Of a stretch of DNA of 64,000 nt, positions 8,815 to 18,336 are shown in pieces (positions within the stretch are counted from its first letter, which is position 1; each line of letters opens with the position of its first letter). Both the position numbers and the translations under genes were made by a program. Source of the stretch: Streptomyces sp. ALI-76-A (GTDB lineage: Bacteria; Actinomycetota; Actinomycetes; Streptomycetales; Streptomycetaceae). The notes below the pieces were generated by a model, which searched no databases, had not been told where the DNA came from, and saw only the letters and a program-made list of their open reading frames with translations. The DNA is taken from positions 124,001 through 188,000 of the forward strand of contig NZ_JASVWB010000002.1 of the NCBI RefSeq assembly GCF_030287445.1. The letters are read 5' to 3'.

Positions 8815-9207
8815 ATGCATCCCCTCCGCAAGGCCATCGGGAGCGGCGACCAGGACGCCGTGGCGGCTCTGCTGGCCGACGACGTCGTCTTCACCAGCCC
8901 CGTCACCTTCAAGCCGTACCCAGGCAAGACGATCACCGCGGCGATCCTGTGCGGCGCGCTCCGGGTCTTCGAGGACTTCACCTACATCCGTAAGATCGCC
9001 AATTCCGACGGCCGCGATCACGCCTTCGTCTTCACCGCCACTGGCGTCGGCAAGCAGATCGAGGGATGCGACTTCCTGCACTTCGACGACGACGGGAAGA
9101 TCGACGAGTTCACGGTGATGGTGCGCCCGCTCTCCGCCGCCCAGGCGCTCGGCGAGGCCATGGGCACCCAGCTCGAGCAGATCGCCCGAGAAGCCGCCGA
9201 ACAGTAA
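8815..9207 (+). CDS. SnoaL-like / NTF2 superfamily protein
   Basis: A 130-residue alpha+beta barrel protein of the SnoaL/NTF2 fold: LRKAIGSGDQDAVAALLADDVVFTSPVTF (helix plus first strand), FVFTATGVGKQIEGCDFLHFDDDGKIDEFTVMVRP and a C-terminal helix. The family includes polyketide cyclases, limonene-epoxide hydrolase-like enzymes and non-catalytic ligand binders, and no substrate can be deduced. ATG 8815 is preferred over ATG 8794 because GGAGGT sits 7 nt before it. It is divergent from the PadR gene and probably its target. Its 3' end abuts an ABC-ATPase scrap. Confidence 0.82.
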   Translation: MHPLRKAIGSGDQDAVAALLADDVVFTSPVTFKPYPGKTITAAILCGALRVFEDFTYIRKIANSDGRDHAFVFTATGVGKQIEGCDFLHFDDDGKIDEFTVMVRPLSAAQALGEAMGTQLEQIAREAAEQ

Positions 9208-9231
9208 CCACGACGACGGACTTCGACGGAC

Positions 9232-9330
9232 TGCGCACCTCCTGGCTGGCTGTCCTACTGCTGGACGAGCCAACGTCCGCACTGGACCTCGGCCACCAGC
9301 TCGCAGTCTTCGAACTGCACCACCCCGTTT
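9232..9330 (+). pseudogene. ABC transporter ATPase fragment (Walker B region)
   Basis: About 30 codons after the SnoaL stop read LLLDEPTSALDLGHQLAVFEL, an exact Walker B/D-loop segment typical of iron-siderophore importer ATPases (FecE/FepC type). Nothing of the Walker A, Q-loop or C-terminal region remains; at about 9330 the sequence changes to the 3' part of the MarR reading frame. It is a deletion scar that marks a recombination junction. Confidence 0.65.
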
Positions 9331-9789
9331 GCCCTCCCCGTCCCCCTCAGCCCCGTCGGATCGGTCGGCTTCGTCGGCTTCATCAAGAACGTCCAGCAGC
9401 CGACGCAACGCGGGCATCGCCGTCACGATCGCCCGGCGGTCGGCCTCGTACAGGCGCAGCAGCGCTGTCGACAGCACCTCGTCCCCGGCCTCCACCCAGG
9501 CCGCCAGGCGGGCCACTGCCTCCACGGTCAAGTACAGTCGCGCGGCCCGCCGGTCCGAACGGCCGCGGGAACGCCTCAGCAGCCCGGCGCGCACCAGTTC
9601 GCCCACGATGGTCGACACCGTGTTCGGCACCAGTTGCAGCCGCTCGGCCACCGCCCGCGTCCCGATGCCCGGATGTACGATCTCCGGCTCGCGGGCCAGG
9701 AAGTCGCGGCGCACGGTCCGGACTGCGACCACCAGACGACCCTGCGCCCCAGACGAAGGTGCAGATGAGGCGACTTCGGCCACGTTCAC
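9331..9789 (-). CDS. MarR-type winged-helix regulator with undefined C-terminus
   Basis: The frame encodes a MarR-like regulator: GRLVVAVRTVRRDF, RAVAERLQLVPNTVSTIVGELVRAGLL (helix-turn-helix recognition helix), RRSRGRSDRRAARLYLTVEAVARLAAW (wing) and a final helix RRAIVTAMPALRRLLDVLDEA. A normal MarR stops shortly after this, but here the frame stays open to 8782, antisense through the ABC scrap and the SnoaL gene, so its native stop was probably lost at the 9330 junction. GTG 9789 has GGGGGA upstream and is my start. Function and target are unknown; the protein may be extended and non-functional. Confidence 0.6.
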
Positions 9790-10029
9790 CTGTTCCCCCA
9801 CCACGAAACAGGTCCAGCAGCACAACGAAATCGAAAAAACCGCAGGTCATCAGTCCTTGTTGGCAGGTTCCAGGATGCCGACGCACTCCACATGCGACGT
9901 CATCGGAAACATGTCACAAGAGGATGGATCTGACGTAGTCGCAGGTCAAGGGCCGTTCTCGGCTCCACTGAAGGACCCTTCCGCGCCCGGAGCGCCAAAC
10001 GAGCGTCGCCACGGGCCAACGGAGCGCCC

Positions 10030-11280
10030 TCACCGCATCGCTTCGGCCAGGTCTGCCAACAAGACGTCAGCCACCAGTTCCTCGACCACGGCGGTGCCGT
10101 GGTCGGCCATAGCGCGGGTCAGTTCGTGGTCCCAGGGCGCTTCGGTGAGGCGGCCGGGATGAGGACCGTGCGCCGTGCGAGCGACCGCGGCGCGGTAGTC
10201 CGCCGCCGTCATGCGCCAGGGCCGGGCCGCCGTCTTGTCCATGAGATACGCGGCAATGCGGATCCCTTCACCATCGAAGTCGCCGTGGTAGCGGAGGGTG
10301 GCGCCCTGGGCCGCGAGGAGACGGAGGAGGTGGACAGCCGCGCTGTTGGGCCAGCCGGATGTGCACACGAGCGGCGGACAGTCCGGGCCGAAACGACGTA
10401 CGGCGAGAGCCAGAATGCTGGGGTTCTCCACAGCGTGGACGACGGGTGCGAAGTCGGCTGCGAGAGTGAACTCGCCCGGGGCCCGCAGTTGAGCGAGGGT
10501 CAGGCTGGCGGCCTGACCCGTCTCGGCACAAACGCGCGCCACACGGGCGAGCGGACCTTCTCCGCCCGGGCGCAGTCCACCAACGAGAACGGTGGCGGAC
10601 AGGTCGTCGTCGGCGACACCCGCGCGAGTCCACAAGGCACGCCGATCCGCCGAGGACTGCGGCGGGGTCGTGTCGTGGAGGGTCGCCAGGGCACGCAGGA
10701 CGAGAGTGGACAGACGTGTGCCGTCGTCGAGCGCGTGGGACTCGCCCTTCAGGACTCGGGCAGCGAACATGGGCAGGGGCTCGGCCTGGGCCGGGAGCGC
10801 CGCGAGCACCGTCAGTGCGTCGGTCAGCAGGGACCGGGTCCGTGCCGTTGAGCCACCGACGAGACCGGCGACTCGGCACGACTGGGTCCAGTCGGCGAGC
10901 GCAGGCTGGGCACGTACGGTGGCGTGGCCGTCCAGCCAGGTCCACAGCTCGGCCCGTTGGTCTTCCTCGCGGCGCCGCTCGCCCGCCCGGTCGTCGAGGG
11001 GGCCGACGAGTTCGGTGACGGTTTCGCGCACCGTACGGCCGCACAGCTCGGTGACGGCCTCTTCCAGACGGACCAGGGAGACTGAGGGGCGGGCGTCCGG
11101 CAGACGGTCCAGGCCCAGGAGGTCGGCGAGGGCCTCGCGCTGGACTTCGTCAAGCGGGCCCAGACGCACCCGTGTGACCGGGCGGCCCGAGGAGAGCCGA
11201 TTGTGGACCGTGTGCCAGAGCGGGCGGAGTTCGGGGCGGCGCAGGGTGTGTTCGCTCGGGGCCGGTTCCGTATGGGTCAT
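10030..11280 (-). CDS. jetD: Wadjet protein JetD (TIGR02679/DUF2399 family)
   Basis: A 416-residue protein, last gene of the Wadjet operon. The C-terminal domain is Toprim-like: VCTSGWPNSAAVHLLR and then the acidic motif RYHGDFDGEGIRIA (residues about 330-343), which in JetD family nucleases binds metal. The N-terminal part corresponds to the DUF3323-like region (PLWHTVHNRL, LDEVQREALADLLGL). In characterised Wadjet systems JetD is the nuclease that cuts circular plasmid DNA after SMC-like loop extrusion by JetABC. ATG 11280 overlaps the jetC stop as ATGA, so translation is coupled. No key motif is missing. Confidence 0.93.
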   Translation of the reverse strand: MTHTEPAPSEHTLRRPELRPLWHTVHNRLSSGRPVTRVRLGPLDEVQREALADLLGLDRLPDARPSVSLVRLEEAVTELCGRTVRETVTELVGPLDDRAGERRREEDQRAELWTWLDGHATVRAQPALADWTQSCRVAGLVGGSTARTRSLLTDALTVLAALPAQAEPLPMFAARVLKGESHALDDGTRLSTLVLRALATLHDTTPPQSSADRRALWTRAGVADDDLSATVLVGGLRPGGEGPLARVARVCAETGQAASLTLAQLRAPGEFTLAADFAPVVHAVENPSILALAVRRFGPDCPPLVCTSGWPNSAAVHLLRLLAAQGATLRYHGDFDGEGIRIAAYLMDKTAARPWRMTAADYRAAVARTAHGPHPGRLTEAPWDHELTRAMADHGTAVVEELVADVLLADLAEAMR

Positions 11281-14200
11281 CCCGCCTCCAGGTCGGTGCC
11301 GTTCCAGACGAAGCGGGCGCTGGTGACCGCGTCGTCGTCCCCGTCGGTAAGAAGTTGATGGACGGCGATGCCAGGCAGCTCGCCGTAGGTGCACCACTCG
11401 TGATCGGAGGTGACCATGAGATCAAGGTCGAGTGCGGTGAGCAGGGCGAAGACCTGTCCGCGGTTGACGGTGTCGACGCCGACGAAGACCTCGTCGAGCA
11501 GGATCGGTCGGGGTGCCTGGGGCACGGCCTCGTAGTGGGCGGCGACGGCGGCGAACAGCGGCAGGTGCAGCGCGATGGCCTTCTCTCCGCCGGAGAGCGC
11601 GCCGTGCAGCTTCTTGGTCAGCGGCTGCCAGCCGGTTCCGTTCGTCCGGTCAAGGCGGACGATGAAGCGGTGCCAGGCGGTGTAGTCGAGCACCTCGCCG
11701 AGCTGCTCCTCCCAGCTCGCGGCAGTGTCACTGCCCTTGGCTTCCTCGATACGGGCGCGGAAGAAGGCATGCAGGGCCTCCCGGTCGGTCTCGGTGACCC
11801 GGCCGGGGTCCTTGAGCAGCAGTTGGCGGGCGGTGCGGGTGCTGTCCGGGAGATCCGGACGGACGTCCCACACGAGCTGGACGGCCACGTTGGAGGCGGT
11901 ACGGACCCCCTCCAGATGCCCGTTCATGCGATCGACGAGTTCGCCGGCCTGCCGGATGCGCGCCGCGAGGTGGCGGCGGATGTCGCCTGTCAGGATCTGG
12001 TCGAAGAGGCGGCGCTCGGCCGTGGTGATGTCGTCACGGCTGCTGTCGCGCTCCTGGGTGAGTGTGCTGAGCAGGCCCGTCGCCCCCACGCGTACGCCGT
12101 CCAGGGTGGCAGTGAAGAGTTGGATGTCGTCGTCGGGTTCCAGGTCCAGGTCGGCACGGGTGCCGAGGCGCTGGCGTGCCTCGTGAACCGCTTCGGACAG
12201 GCGGGTCGCGGCGTCGCCCAGGTTGCGTGGGGTGTACGGGATGCCGGGCCACGTCGCCGCTGTGGCGCGGGCGGCCTCCAGGGTCGCCTTCGTGCCGTCC
12301 CCGGCGTCGAGTTCCGGTGTGATTCCTGCATCCTCGGCCAGTCCGACCAGGCACAGGTGCCGGAACCGGTGCGCCGCGCTGTCCCGGGTCGCGACGGCCT
12401 GCTCCCGTCGTTCGGCGTCCTGACCACTGGTGGCCTGCAATCCTCCGATGCGGCCTTCCAGGCGCAGCAGGAGGTCGGCCGCCCGGCCTGCCTCCTCACG
12501 GCAGCGGCGCAGTTCGGCGCGCGCCTCGGCGACGCGTGCGACGATCTGCCGGTAGTCCTCGCCGACGGTGGCCTCCACCGCTTCCAGGCGCGCCTTCAGT
12601 CCCGCCGCCTCCGCCTCGGCGGCAGCCGCGTTCTCGGCCTGTTCCTCGGCGGCCCGGCGCGAACGGTCCGCCTGCGCGGCCAGTTGGTGGGCCCTGTCGG
12701 CAGCGGCGGTCGCGGTGAGGTGGGCGTCCACCCAGCTGTCGGCGGTGTCCCGGAACCTGTCGATGTCGGCGGAGAGTGCACGCAACCGGTCGCGGTCGGT
12801 GGGCAGTCCGTGTTCCGCGGCCCGGCGGCTGAGCGTGCGCAGGGCGCCCGCCACCTCGCTCTCGCACCGCGCCAGATGCCCGGCGGCGTCGCGCACGGCG
12901 TCGTCTCGGGCAGCCACCTTTTCCTCGGCTCGGTCCCAGTCACGCTGACGGGCGTCAAGTTCCCGGTGATCAGGTCGAGCGGCGCGGTCGGCGTCCAGCC
13001 GGGCGCGGCGAGCGCCGAGTCCGCGCAGTTGGTCGTCGAGCGCGGCGAGGGAGGCGTTCGTCTCACTGATGCGCTCGGTCAGTTCACCGATCCGGCGCTG
13101 CCGGGCCCGCTGCCGCGCGAAGGCACCGATGTGGGCCGGTTCCGGCTTGCTCCACGTTCCGGTGGCGAGCGCGAGACGCCAGGCACCGTCGGCCGACACG
13201 GCCGCAGGGTGCCCACCGGGCAGGCATGGGCCGTAGGCGACACCGGCGAGGACGCGGATCACGGTGTCGGCCGGGACGGGGATGCCCTCCTCGGGCCTCA
13301 GCACCTCCAGCAGGCTGGGCCCCGGCGCGGTCACGGCCAGGGCCGCCTCGGCGCGGGTGTCGTGTCCAGTCAGCGTGATTCCGTCGTAGGGGCTGACCCA
13401 GGCATCCAAGAGGCCCGACGCCTCCAGTGCGGCCTCCACCGCGGCCTGAACGGGGAGCGGGACACCCTCTCGGAAGGCGACCAGCCGCCACAGGGGTGCT
13501 CCCGCCGTCGCCGTACGGACAGTGGTGCGGGTGGGCGGGGGCGGAGGCGGCAGTTCGGTCTCACCGCTCAGACGTCGTACCTCCTCCTCACGTCGGCTCC
13601 GCTCGTCCCGCAGCCCCTGACGTGCGGCTCGGGCGGTGGCCTCAGCGGTGGCAATCTCCTGTTCCAGCGGGCGGGCGGCAGCTTCGACCAGGGTCCTCAC
13701 CTCTGCCTCGCTCGCCGCTCTGACCACCAGTTCCCCGGGGTCGGCGATGCGCAGTTCCGTGCAGCCGTCAGCCCACGCAAGCAGCCGTTCCGCCTGTGCG
13801 GCAAGGGCGTCGTCCCAGGCGCAGGACGCCTCGTCCCGCCGGGCGATCATCTCCGAGAGTCGAGTACGCGCCTCGTCCATCAGGCCCTCGGCGGCGCCCC
13901 GGTCGCGTACCGCGCGGTCGTGCTCGTCCATCGCCTCGGTAAAGAAGGTGACCTGCTGCCGTCGGGCGGTGACCGCGCCCCGCAGCAGCAGACGGGCCTG
14001 TCGGGCCCCGTTCTCACCCCCCGCGGATGTGGTACCTGAGCCCTCGGGCCGGCTGCCGCCCCCCTCACGCCCCGCGCCGTCGGGGAGGGGTGCTACATGG
14101 TCCGCGCCCAGGATCACCGTCGCCTCGTGATGGATGGACTCCAGACCCGCCGCCCGGGCCGACCGGCGTGCTTCCTCTGCGGCTTCGCGCGCGTGCTCGT

Positions 14201-15437
14201 CGAGTGTGCGGGCCTGACCCGCCGCCTCATGGGCGTGCCCCTGATCCACCTCCGCCCTGACCTGAGTGGCCCGGGCAGTGGCGCGCTGCCGCCCGGCAGC
14301 GGCAGTCACGTCTTCCGTTCGGCGGCGGAGCCGGTCGAGTTCCGCACCCTGCTTGTACGCGTCACTCTCGCGCAGCCCCTCGACGGTCTCCTCCAGGGCG
14401 TGCGCGCGCAGCTCCTGTTCCCCACGCCGAGCCTGGGCCGACTCGCGTTCCACCAGCGCCTGTTCGAGCTCCTCGGCGCTCTGGCGGGCGACACGGGTGA
14501 GGTTGTCCATCTCGGTGGTCGCCGAGATCAGCACGGCGGAACCGGCACGCAGGACGCGTCGCGCATAGGCGCGCTGCCGGGAGGCGACGGTCTCAGCCGC
14601 CGTCACCTCGTCGTCCAGCCGCTTGAGGTGCTCTCGCTGGCGGTCCAGCCGCTCGAAGCCCTCGGCGAGTTCGGCGATCTCGCCTTCGCCCAGTGGGGGC
14701 AAGGCGCGGGACAGCAGAGTGGAGAGCAGGGACGGGTCCAGCCGTTCGGACAGTTTGGGCTGGCGCAGCTGGAGCAGGGCGGACAGCAGTGACTCGTAGC
14801 GCTGCTCCCCCATGCCGGCGAACAGTTCGCGCCGTACGGCCGTGCGGTAGTCGGTGGCCGAGGCATGCACGTCGCCGCGGTCGCGCAACGCTTCGGCGAG
14901 GGCTGTCCGCGTCAATGGCTGTCCCGCCTCGTTGACGAGGAACACACCCCCGGAGTGGGCGATCCTGGATCCGGTGGTGAAGTAGTCGGCGTGCACCCCT
15001 GTGGTGTGCACGCTCGCCTGCAGACGCGCCCCGCATCCGAACCACCGCTCCGTGCCGTCGTCGCCGACGCGGCAAAACTCCATCCACACGTAGCCGACGC
15101 GGGTCTTGCCGGAGGCGCCTTCGCCCAGCAGGTTCCAGTGCATGGTGCGTTCAGAACCGCCGAAGGTGGACAGGCGGTTGGGGCGGAGGCTGGCATCGAA
15201 GAGGAAGGGCAGCAGAAGCTCGAGGGCCTTGGACTTGCCCGAACCGTTCTGCCCGCGCAGCAGCAGGCGACCCTGGTGGAAGGTGAAGGTCTCGTCGTAG
15301 TAGCGCCAGACGTTGAGGATGCCCGCACGATGCGGCTGCCAGCGACTGCGGGCGGCGTCCGCCGCATGTGCCGGTGCCCCCGCCTGCTCGGTGGGCTCCT
15401 CGGGCCGGCGCGGGCGGGGAAGCTCTGTCACGCTCAC
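11277..15437 (-). CDS. jetC: Wadjet protein JetC, SMC-like ATPase (TIGR02680 family)
   Basis: A 1386-residue SMC/MukB-like motor. Walker A (GQNGSGKS, residues 62-69) follows the first strand TFHQGRLLLR; a very long Arg/Glu/Ala-rich coiled coil fills about 330-1250 with a central hinge region; the signature LSGGEK (about 1281) and Walker B PILLDEVFVGVD (about 1311-1322) with D-loop close the C-terminal half. In Wadjet, JetC with JetA and JetB forms a condensin-like loop extruder that recognises small circular DNA. GTG 15437 overlaps the jetB stop (GTGA); the open frame further upstream is jetB antisense-frame sequence without homology. All ATPase residues are intact. Confidence 0.95.
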   Translation of the reverse strand: MSVTELPRPRRPEEPTEQAGAPAHAADAARSRWQPHRAGILNVWRYYDETFTFHQGRLLLRGQNGSGKSKALELLLPFLFDASLRPNRLSTFGGSERTMHWNLLGEGASGKTRVGYVWMEFCRVGDDGTERWFGCGARLQASVHTTGVHADYFTTGSRIAHSGGVFLVNEAGQPLTRTALAEALRDRGDVHASATDYRTAVRRELFAGMGEQRYESLLSALLQLRQPKLSERLDPSLLSTLLSRALPPLGEGEIAELAEGFERLDRQREHLKRLDDEVTAAETVASRQRAYARRVLRAGSAVLISATTEMDNLTRVARQSAEELEQALVERESAQARRGEQELRAHALEETVEGLRESDAYKQGAELDRLRRRTEDVTAAAGRQRATARATQVRAEVDQGHAHEAAGQARTLDEHAREAAEEARRSARAAGLESIHHEATVILGADHVAPLPDGAGREGGGSRPEGSGTTSAGGENGARQARLLLRGAVTARRQQVTFFTEAMDEHDRAVRDRGAAEGLMDEARTRLSEMIARRDEASCAWDDALAAQAERLLAWADGCTELRIADPGELVVRAASEAEVRTLVEAAARPLEQEIATAEATARAARQGLRDERSRREEEVRRLSGETELPPPPPPTRTTVRTATAGAPLWRLVAFREGVPLPVQAAVEAALEASGLLDAWVSPYDGITLTGHDTRAEAALAVTAPGPSLLEVLRPEEGIPVPADTVIRVLAGVAYGPCLPGGHPAAVSADGAWRLALATGTWSKPEPAHIGAFARQRARQRRIGELTERISETNASLAALDDQLRGLGARRARLDADRAARPDHRELDARQRDWDRAEEKVAARDDAVRDAAGHLARCESEVAGALRTLSRRAAEHGLPTDRDRLRALSADIDRFRDTADSWVDAHLTATAAADRAHQLAAQADRSRRAAEEQAENAAAAEAEAAGLKARLEAVEATVGEDYRQIVARVAEARAELRRCREEAGRAADLLLRLEGRIGGLQATSGQDAERREQAVATRDSAAHRFRHLCLVGLAEDAGITPELDAGDGTKATLEAARATAATWPGIPYTPRNLGDAATRLSEAVHEARQRLGTRADLDLEPDDDIQLFTATLDGVRVGATGLLSTLTQERDSSRDDITTAERRLFDQILTGDIRRHLAARIRQAGELVDRMNGHLEGVRTASNVAVQLVWDVRPDLPDSTRTARQLLLKDPGRVTETDREALHAFFRARIEEAKGSDTAASWEEQLGEVLDYTAWHRFIVRLDRTNGTGWQPLTKKLHGALSGGEKAIALHLPLFAAVAAHYEAVPQAPRPILLDEVFVGVDTVNRGQVFALLTALDLDLMVTSDHEWCTYGELPGIAVHQLLTDGDDDAVTSARFVWNGTDLEAG

Positions 15438-16780
15438 TGCTGATCTCCCTGTGCGCCGGCGCCACCAGAAGCAGTGGTGCCCGCCGTCTCGAACGGGCTC
15501 GTGCCCCGCTCCGGTCCGGGCTTCTCCGCCGGATCCGAACTCGTCGTCTCCGTCAGGCGGTAGCGGTACGCGGCCGGGCACGCGACAACACGGCCCCTGG
15601 CTCGGCGGGCCAGGCCGACATCAGTCAGTACACGTACCGCGTCGTCGGACAGCCGAGCCGCGCCGTCCTCGGACTGATACGCCTTGGCCCAGCGCGGGAA
15701 GCGTCGCAGCAGATCCGCTCCGGCCTCGACGAGCTGCTCGGGCAGCAATCCGGCGGGCGCGGCGCAGAGCGGCTCCAGGAGGAGCAGCGCGGCGACCCGG
15801 GCAGTGGACGTGTCGTCGGGGAAACGGACATCGGTGGCCAGCCCGTCCGGGTCCACCAGCAGGAAGCCTTCCGCTCGTTCCTCCAGGACGAAGCCGGCCT
15901 GCTCGACCGAGCGGCGCAGGATCTGGCGTCCGGTCAGGGAGGTGACGTACGCCAGCTCATCGTCAGCGAGGTCCGACCGGTACAGCACGGGATCGTCGAA
16001 GAGGCGACGCAGCACCGAGTGGCGCAGTCTCAGGTTGCGTTGCGCATCCGTGGCGGCGGCCTCGCCGTGTGCCCCGTCCGCCGTGCCGTCGACGACCGCG
16101 CCGCCGTAGCGGCGCTCTCGCACAAGACCCGTGAGGAGTTCCTCGAACCGCGCGGGCACCTCGTCCGGGGGCACGGCCAGTCGGGAGGCGCCGACGGGCG
16201 CGGCCGGCAACCGCATCAGCAGGGTGGTGTCCACGCGGTAGAGAACCTTGGCCTCCGCGGACTCGACGTACGCCTCGGTCGCCCCGTCCACCGCACGCAG
16301 CACGTCGTACGACTCCAGCAGCTTCAGGACGTCGACGAACGCCATCCGCTCCGGCTTGCGGACCGGGTCGAACGCGGGCAGTGCCCGGTCGGCCGCCGTG
16401 GCCTGCACGACACGGCCGGCGAGCATGCCGATGGTTGTCATCGGCATCGACAGCAACTCGGCTGCGGTCACGCACAGCAGCACGTAACGCCGACGGTCGA
16501 ACGGGGCCCGGCCGGAACGCGCCCTACGAGCCGGGCGGGAGCCGTCCGGGTTCGCGCGGACCTTGGTGAGGCGGGCGTACCCCCGGCGAGGCTCGATGAC
16601 CAGGCTCCAGCCGCATGTGTAGTCGAACCACTGGGTCAGCGGCTCGCGACGGCGGCGTACCAGTTCGAAGCCGGCTGGGTCGGCGGCCTCGGTGAGCAGC
16701 GGACGAGCCAGGAGGAGCCGGATGGCACGAGCCACCTCCTCCCGTTCCGCAGCGGCCAGTTGGTTGGCGAGCGTGCTCAT
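15434..16780 (-). CDS. jetB: Wadjet protein JetB (TIGR02678/DUF2398 family)
   Basis: A 448-residue winged-helix (kite-like) subunit of the Wadjet condensin. Family blocks: AAAEREEVARAIRLLLARPLL, FDYTCGWSLVIEPRRGYARLTKV, RRRYVLLCVTAAELLSMPMTTIGMLA, LRLRHSVLRRLFDDPVLYRSDL and GRQILRRSVEQAGFVLEERAEGFLLVDP. The last 35 residues are a Pro/Ser/Gly-rich tail outside the family. ATG 16780 overlaps the jetA stop codon (ATGA). It bridges the JetC heads together with JetA in the characterised complexes (family knowledge). Confidence 0.93.
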   Translation of the reverse strand: MSTLANQLAAAEREEVARAIRLLLARPLLTEAADPAGFELVRRRREPLTQWFDYTCGWSLVIEPRRGYARLTKVRANPDGSRPARRARSGRAPFDRRRYVLLCVTAAELLSMPMTTIGMLAGRVVQATAADRALPAFDPVRKPERMAFVDVLKLLESYDVLRAVDGATEAYVESAEAKVLYRVDTTLLMRLPAAPVGASRLAVPPDEVPARFEELLTGLVRERRYGGAVVDGTADGAHGEAAATDAQRNLRLRHSVLRRLFDDPVLYRSDLADDELAYVTSLTGRQILRRSVEQAGFVLEERAEGFLLVDPDGLATDVRFPDDTSTARVAALLLLEPLCAAPAGLLPEQLVEAGADLLRRFPRWAKAYQSEDGAARLSDDAVRVLTDVGLARRARGRVVACPAAYRYRLTETTSSDPAEKPGPERGTSPFETAGTTASGGAGAQGDQQ

Positions 16781-18336
16781 ACCGCCTCCTGCTGTGCGGC
16801 GAGGAAGTCCGGGAACGCGCAGGCTCCGCCCGCCGCCACGATGTGGACGACGTAGTCCGGTCCGGCCAGTGACCCCTTCGTGGTGCGAAGCAGGACGGTG
16901 CGGCTGTCAGGAGGCCGAGCCAGTGCGATCTCGACCCGGCCGTCCCCCGTCGTGGCGCGCCGCAGCCCCTCTGCGTCCGGCCGGGCGGACAGGGACCGGC
17001 CCAGCAGGTCCAGCAGCCGGTCGAAGACGGCGGGGTCCAGCGCGCCGAAGGAGGACAGACGCACGGGTCCGTCCGTCTCCAGCACCTGCCAGGCGCGCGC
17101 GAGTTCCGCGCGCTCCGCGCGGGCCCGCTCGGCGCGCTCCGCCCTGACGGCCGCGACGTCCCGCACCTTGGCCGTGCGAGTGAAGCGCTCCGTCCGTCCA
17201 CTGGTCCGCAGCAGCGCCGACACCTCCACTGGCGGGGCCTCGGACCAGGAATGGGACGACGGGATCAACTCCGGGTCGGGGTGGGCGAGGTGAGCGTGGC
17301 GTGCCGGGCCGAGGCCGAAGGCCGCCGACCACAGCCGGTGCAGGTCCTCCTCCGCGGGGGCCGCTGCGAACCAGCGCGCCAGCTCCCGAAAGTCCTGCAC
17401 GGCGCTGGAAGAGCGGCGCCGTGACTCGTTGATCCGCTCCAGGACCTGCAGGAGCGAGACGATGGCCCGCCGGGCGATGTCGTGCAGCTGCTCGATCCGG
17501 GGGCGTGCCCCGTCGTCCGGAAGGAACCATGCCCGCAGCCCCGCCCAACGCGCCCGTCGGCTCTCCAGCCAGCCGGCCGCGGGATCCTCTCCGGTCACCG
17601 GCGGCAGCTCGGCCCCGCGCAGCGCCCGCTCGCGCAGCACGGCGATCCCTTGTTCCTCCACCCGGGCCACGGCAGCAGCGACCGCCTGCCCGCGTCGGTC
17701 CAGGTTGACCAAGAACTCCTGCAGATACGCGACGGTGGCGGCCTTGACCTCGCGGAACACCTCCAGATCCGCGCCCTCGGCGCGCAGGAGGCGCTGCAGT
17801 TCGCCGTTGAACGCCTTGGTGTTCTCCACCAGAGCGTCCAGATGCCCCTCCAGCTCCCGCAGCGTGCTAAAGATCCGTCGATCGGCCGAGGCGGGTTCGC
17901 CGCAGAGCCCGCACAACTCGTCGAGCCGGTCGGCGATCGCCTCCAGCACGGCCGTCTGCAGCGCCCCCGTAGAGGCGAGAACCTCAAGCGCGTGCCGTAC
18001 TCCGGCGAGAGCGGCCTCGCCGCGGCGGGTCAGTGAGTACTGCAGGTTACGCCGCTCGTACTCCTCTGCCGTGCGGTAGTTCTCCGCGTGGTTGTGCACC
18101 ACATCCAGGAGCTCCCACTGCACGAGTTTCCGGAGCGCCTCATGCAGTTCCTCATCCTCGACCGCCGCCGCCCAACCCACCCCGCGCAGCCGCAGGCGCA
18201 CGGTCTCGAGCCCCAGCGCTGTCTCCAGGTGCTCGCCTGCCACGCCGAAGGCGTCCAACACGGCCCCATACAGGTCGGACCTCTCCCCCGTCGTGAACCG
18301 GAACATCTCCGGTGGCACCCTGCGCACACCTTTCAC
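16777..18336 (-). CDS. jetA: Wadjet protein JetA (TIGR02677/DUF2397 family)
   Basis: A 519-residue kleisin-like subunit, first gene of the operon. Typical features: MFRFTTGERSDLYGAVLDAFG at the N-terminus, a winged-helix part RKLVQWELLDVVHNHAENYRTAEEYERRNLQYSLTRRGE, a long helical middle, and a C-terminal winged domain (EIALARPPDSRTVLLRTTKGSLAGPDY). Start choice is open: GTG 18336 (GGAGGG almost adjacent), GTG 18327 (GGAGG about 10 nt upstream) or ATG 18306. The 550 bp upstream hold no gene, so the operon promoter must be there; I see no clear operator. Confidence 0.93.
   Translation of the reverse strand: MKGVRRVPPEMFRFTTGERSDLYGAVLDAFGVAGEHLETALGLETVRLRLRGVGWAAAVEDEELHEALRKLVQWELLDVVHNHAENYRTAEEYERRNLQYSLTRRGEAALAGVRHALEVLASTGALQTAVLEAIADRLDELCGLCGEPASADRRIFSTLRELEGHLDALVENTKAFNGELQRLLRAEGADLEVFREVKAATVAYLQEFLVNLDRRGQAVAAAVARVEEQGIAVLRERALRGAELPPVTGEDPAAGWLESRRARWAGLRAWFLPDDGARPRIEQLHDIARRAIVSLLQVLERINESRRRSSSAVQDFRELARWFAAAPAEEDLHRLWSAAFGLGPARHAHLAHPDPELIPSSHSWSEAPPVEVSALLRTSGRTERFTRTAKVRDVAAVRAERAERARAERAELARAWQVLETDGPVRLSSFGALDPAVFDRLLDLLGRSLSARPDAEGLRRATTGDGRVEIALARPPDSRTVLLRTTKGSLAGPDYVVHIVAAGGACAFPDFLAAQQEAV

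Noticed and set aside
11355..14039. 894-codon open frame antisense to jetC
   Set aside because: The jetC strand carries all ATPase motifs; the antisense frame is compositional.
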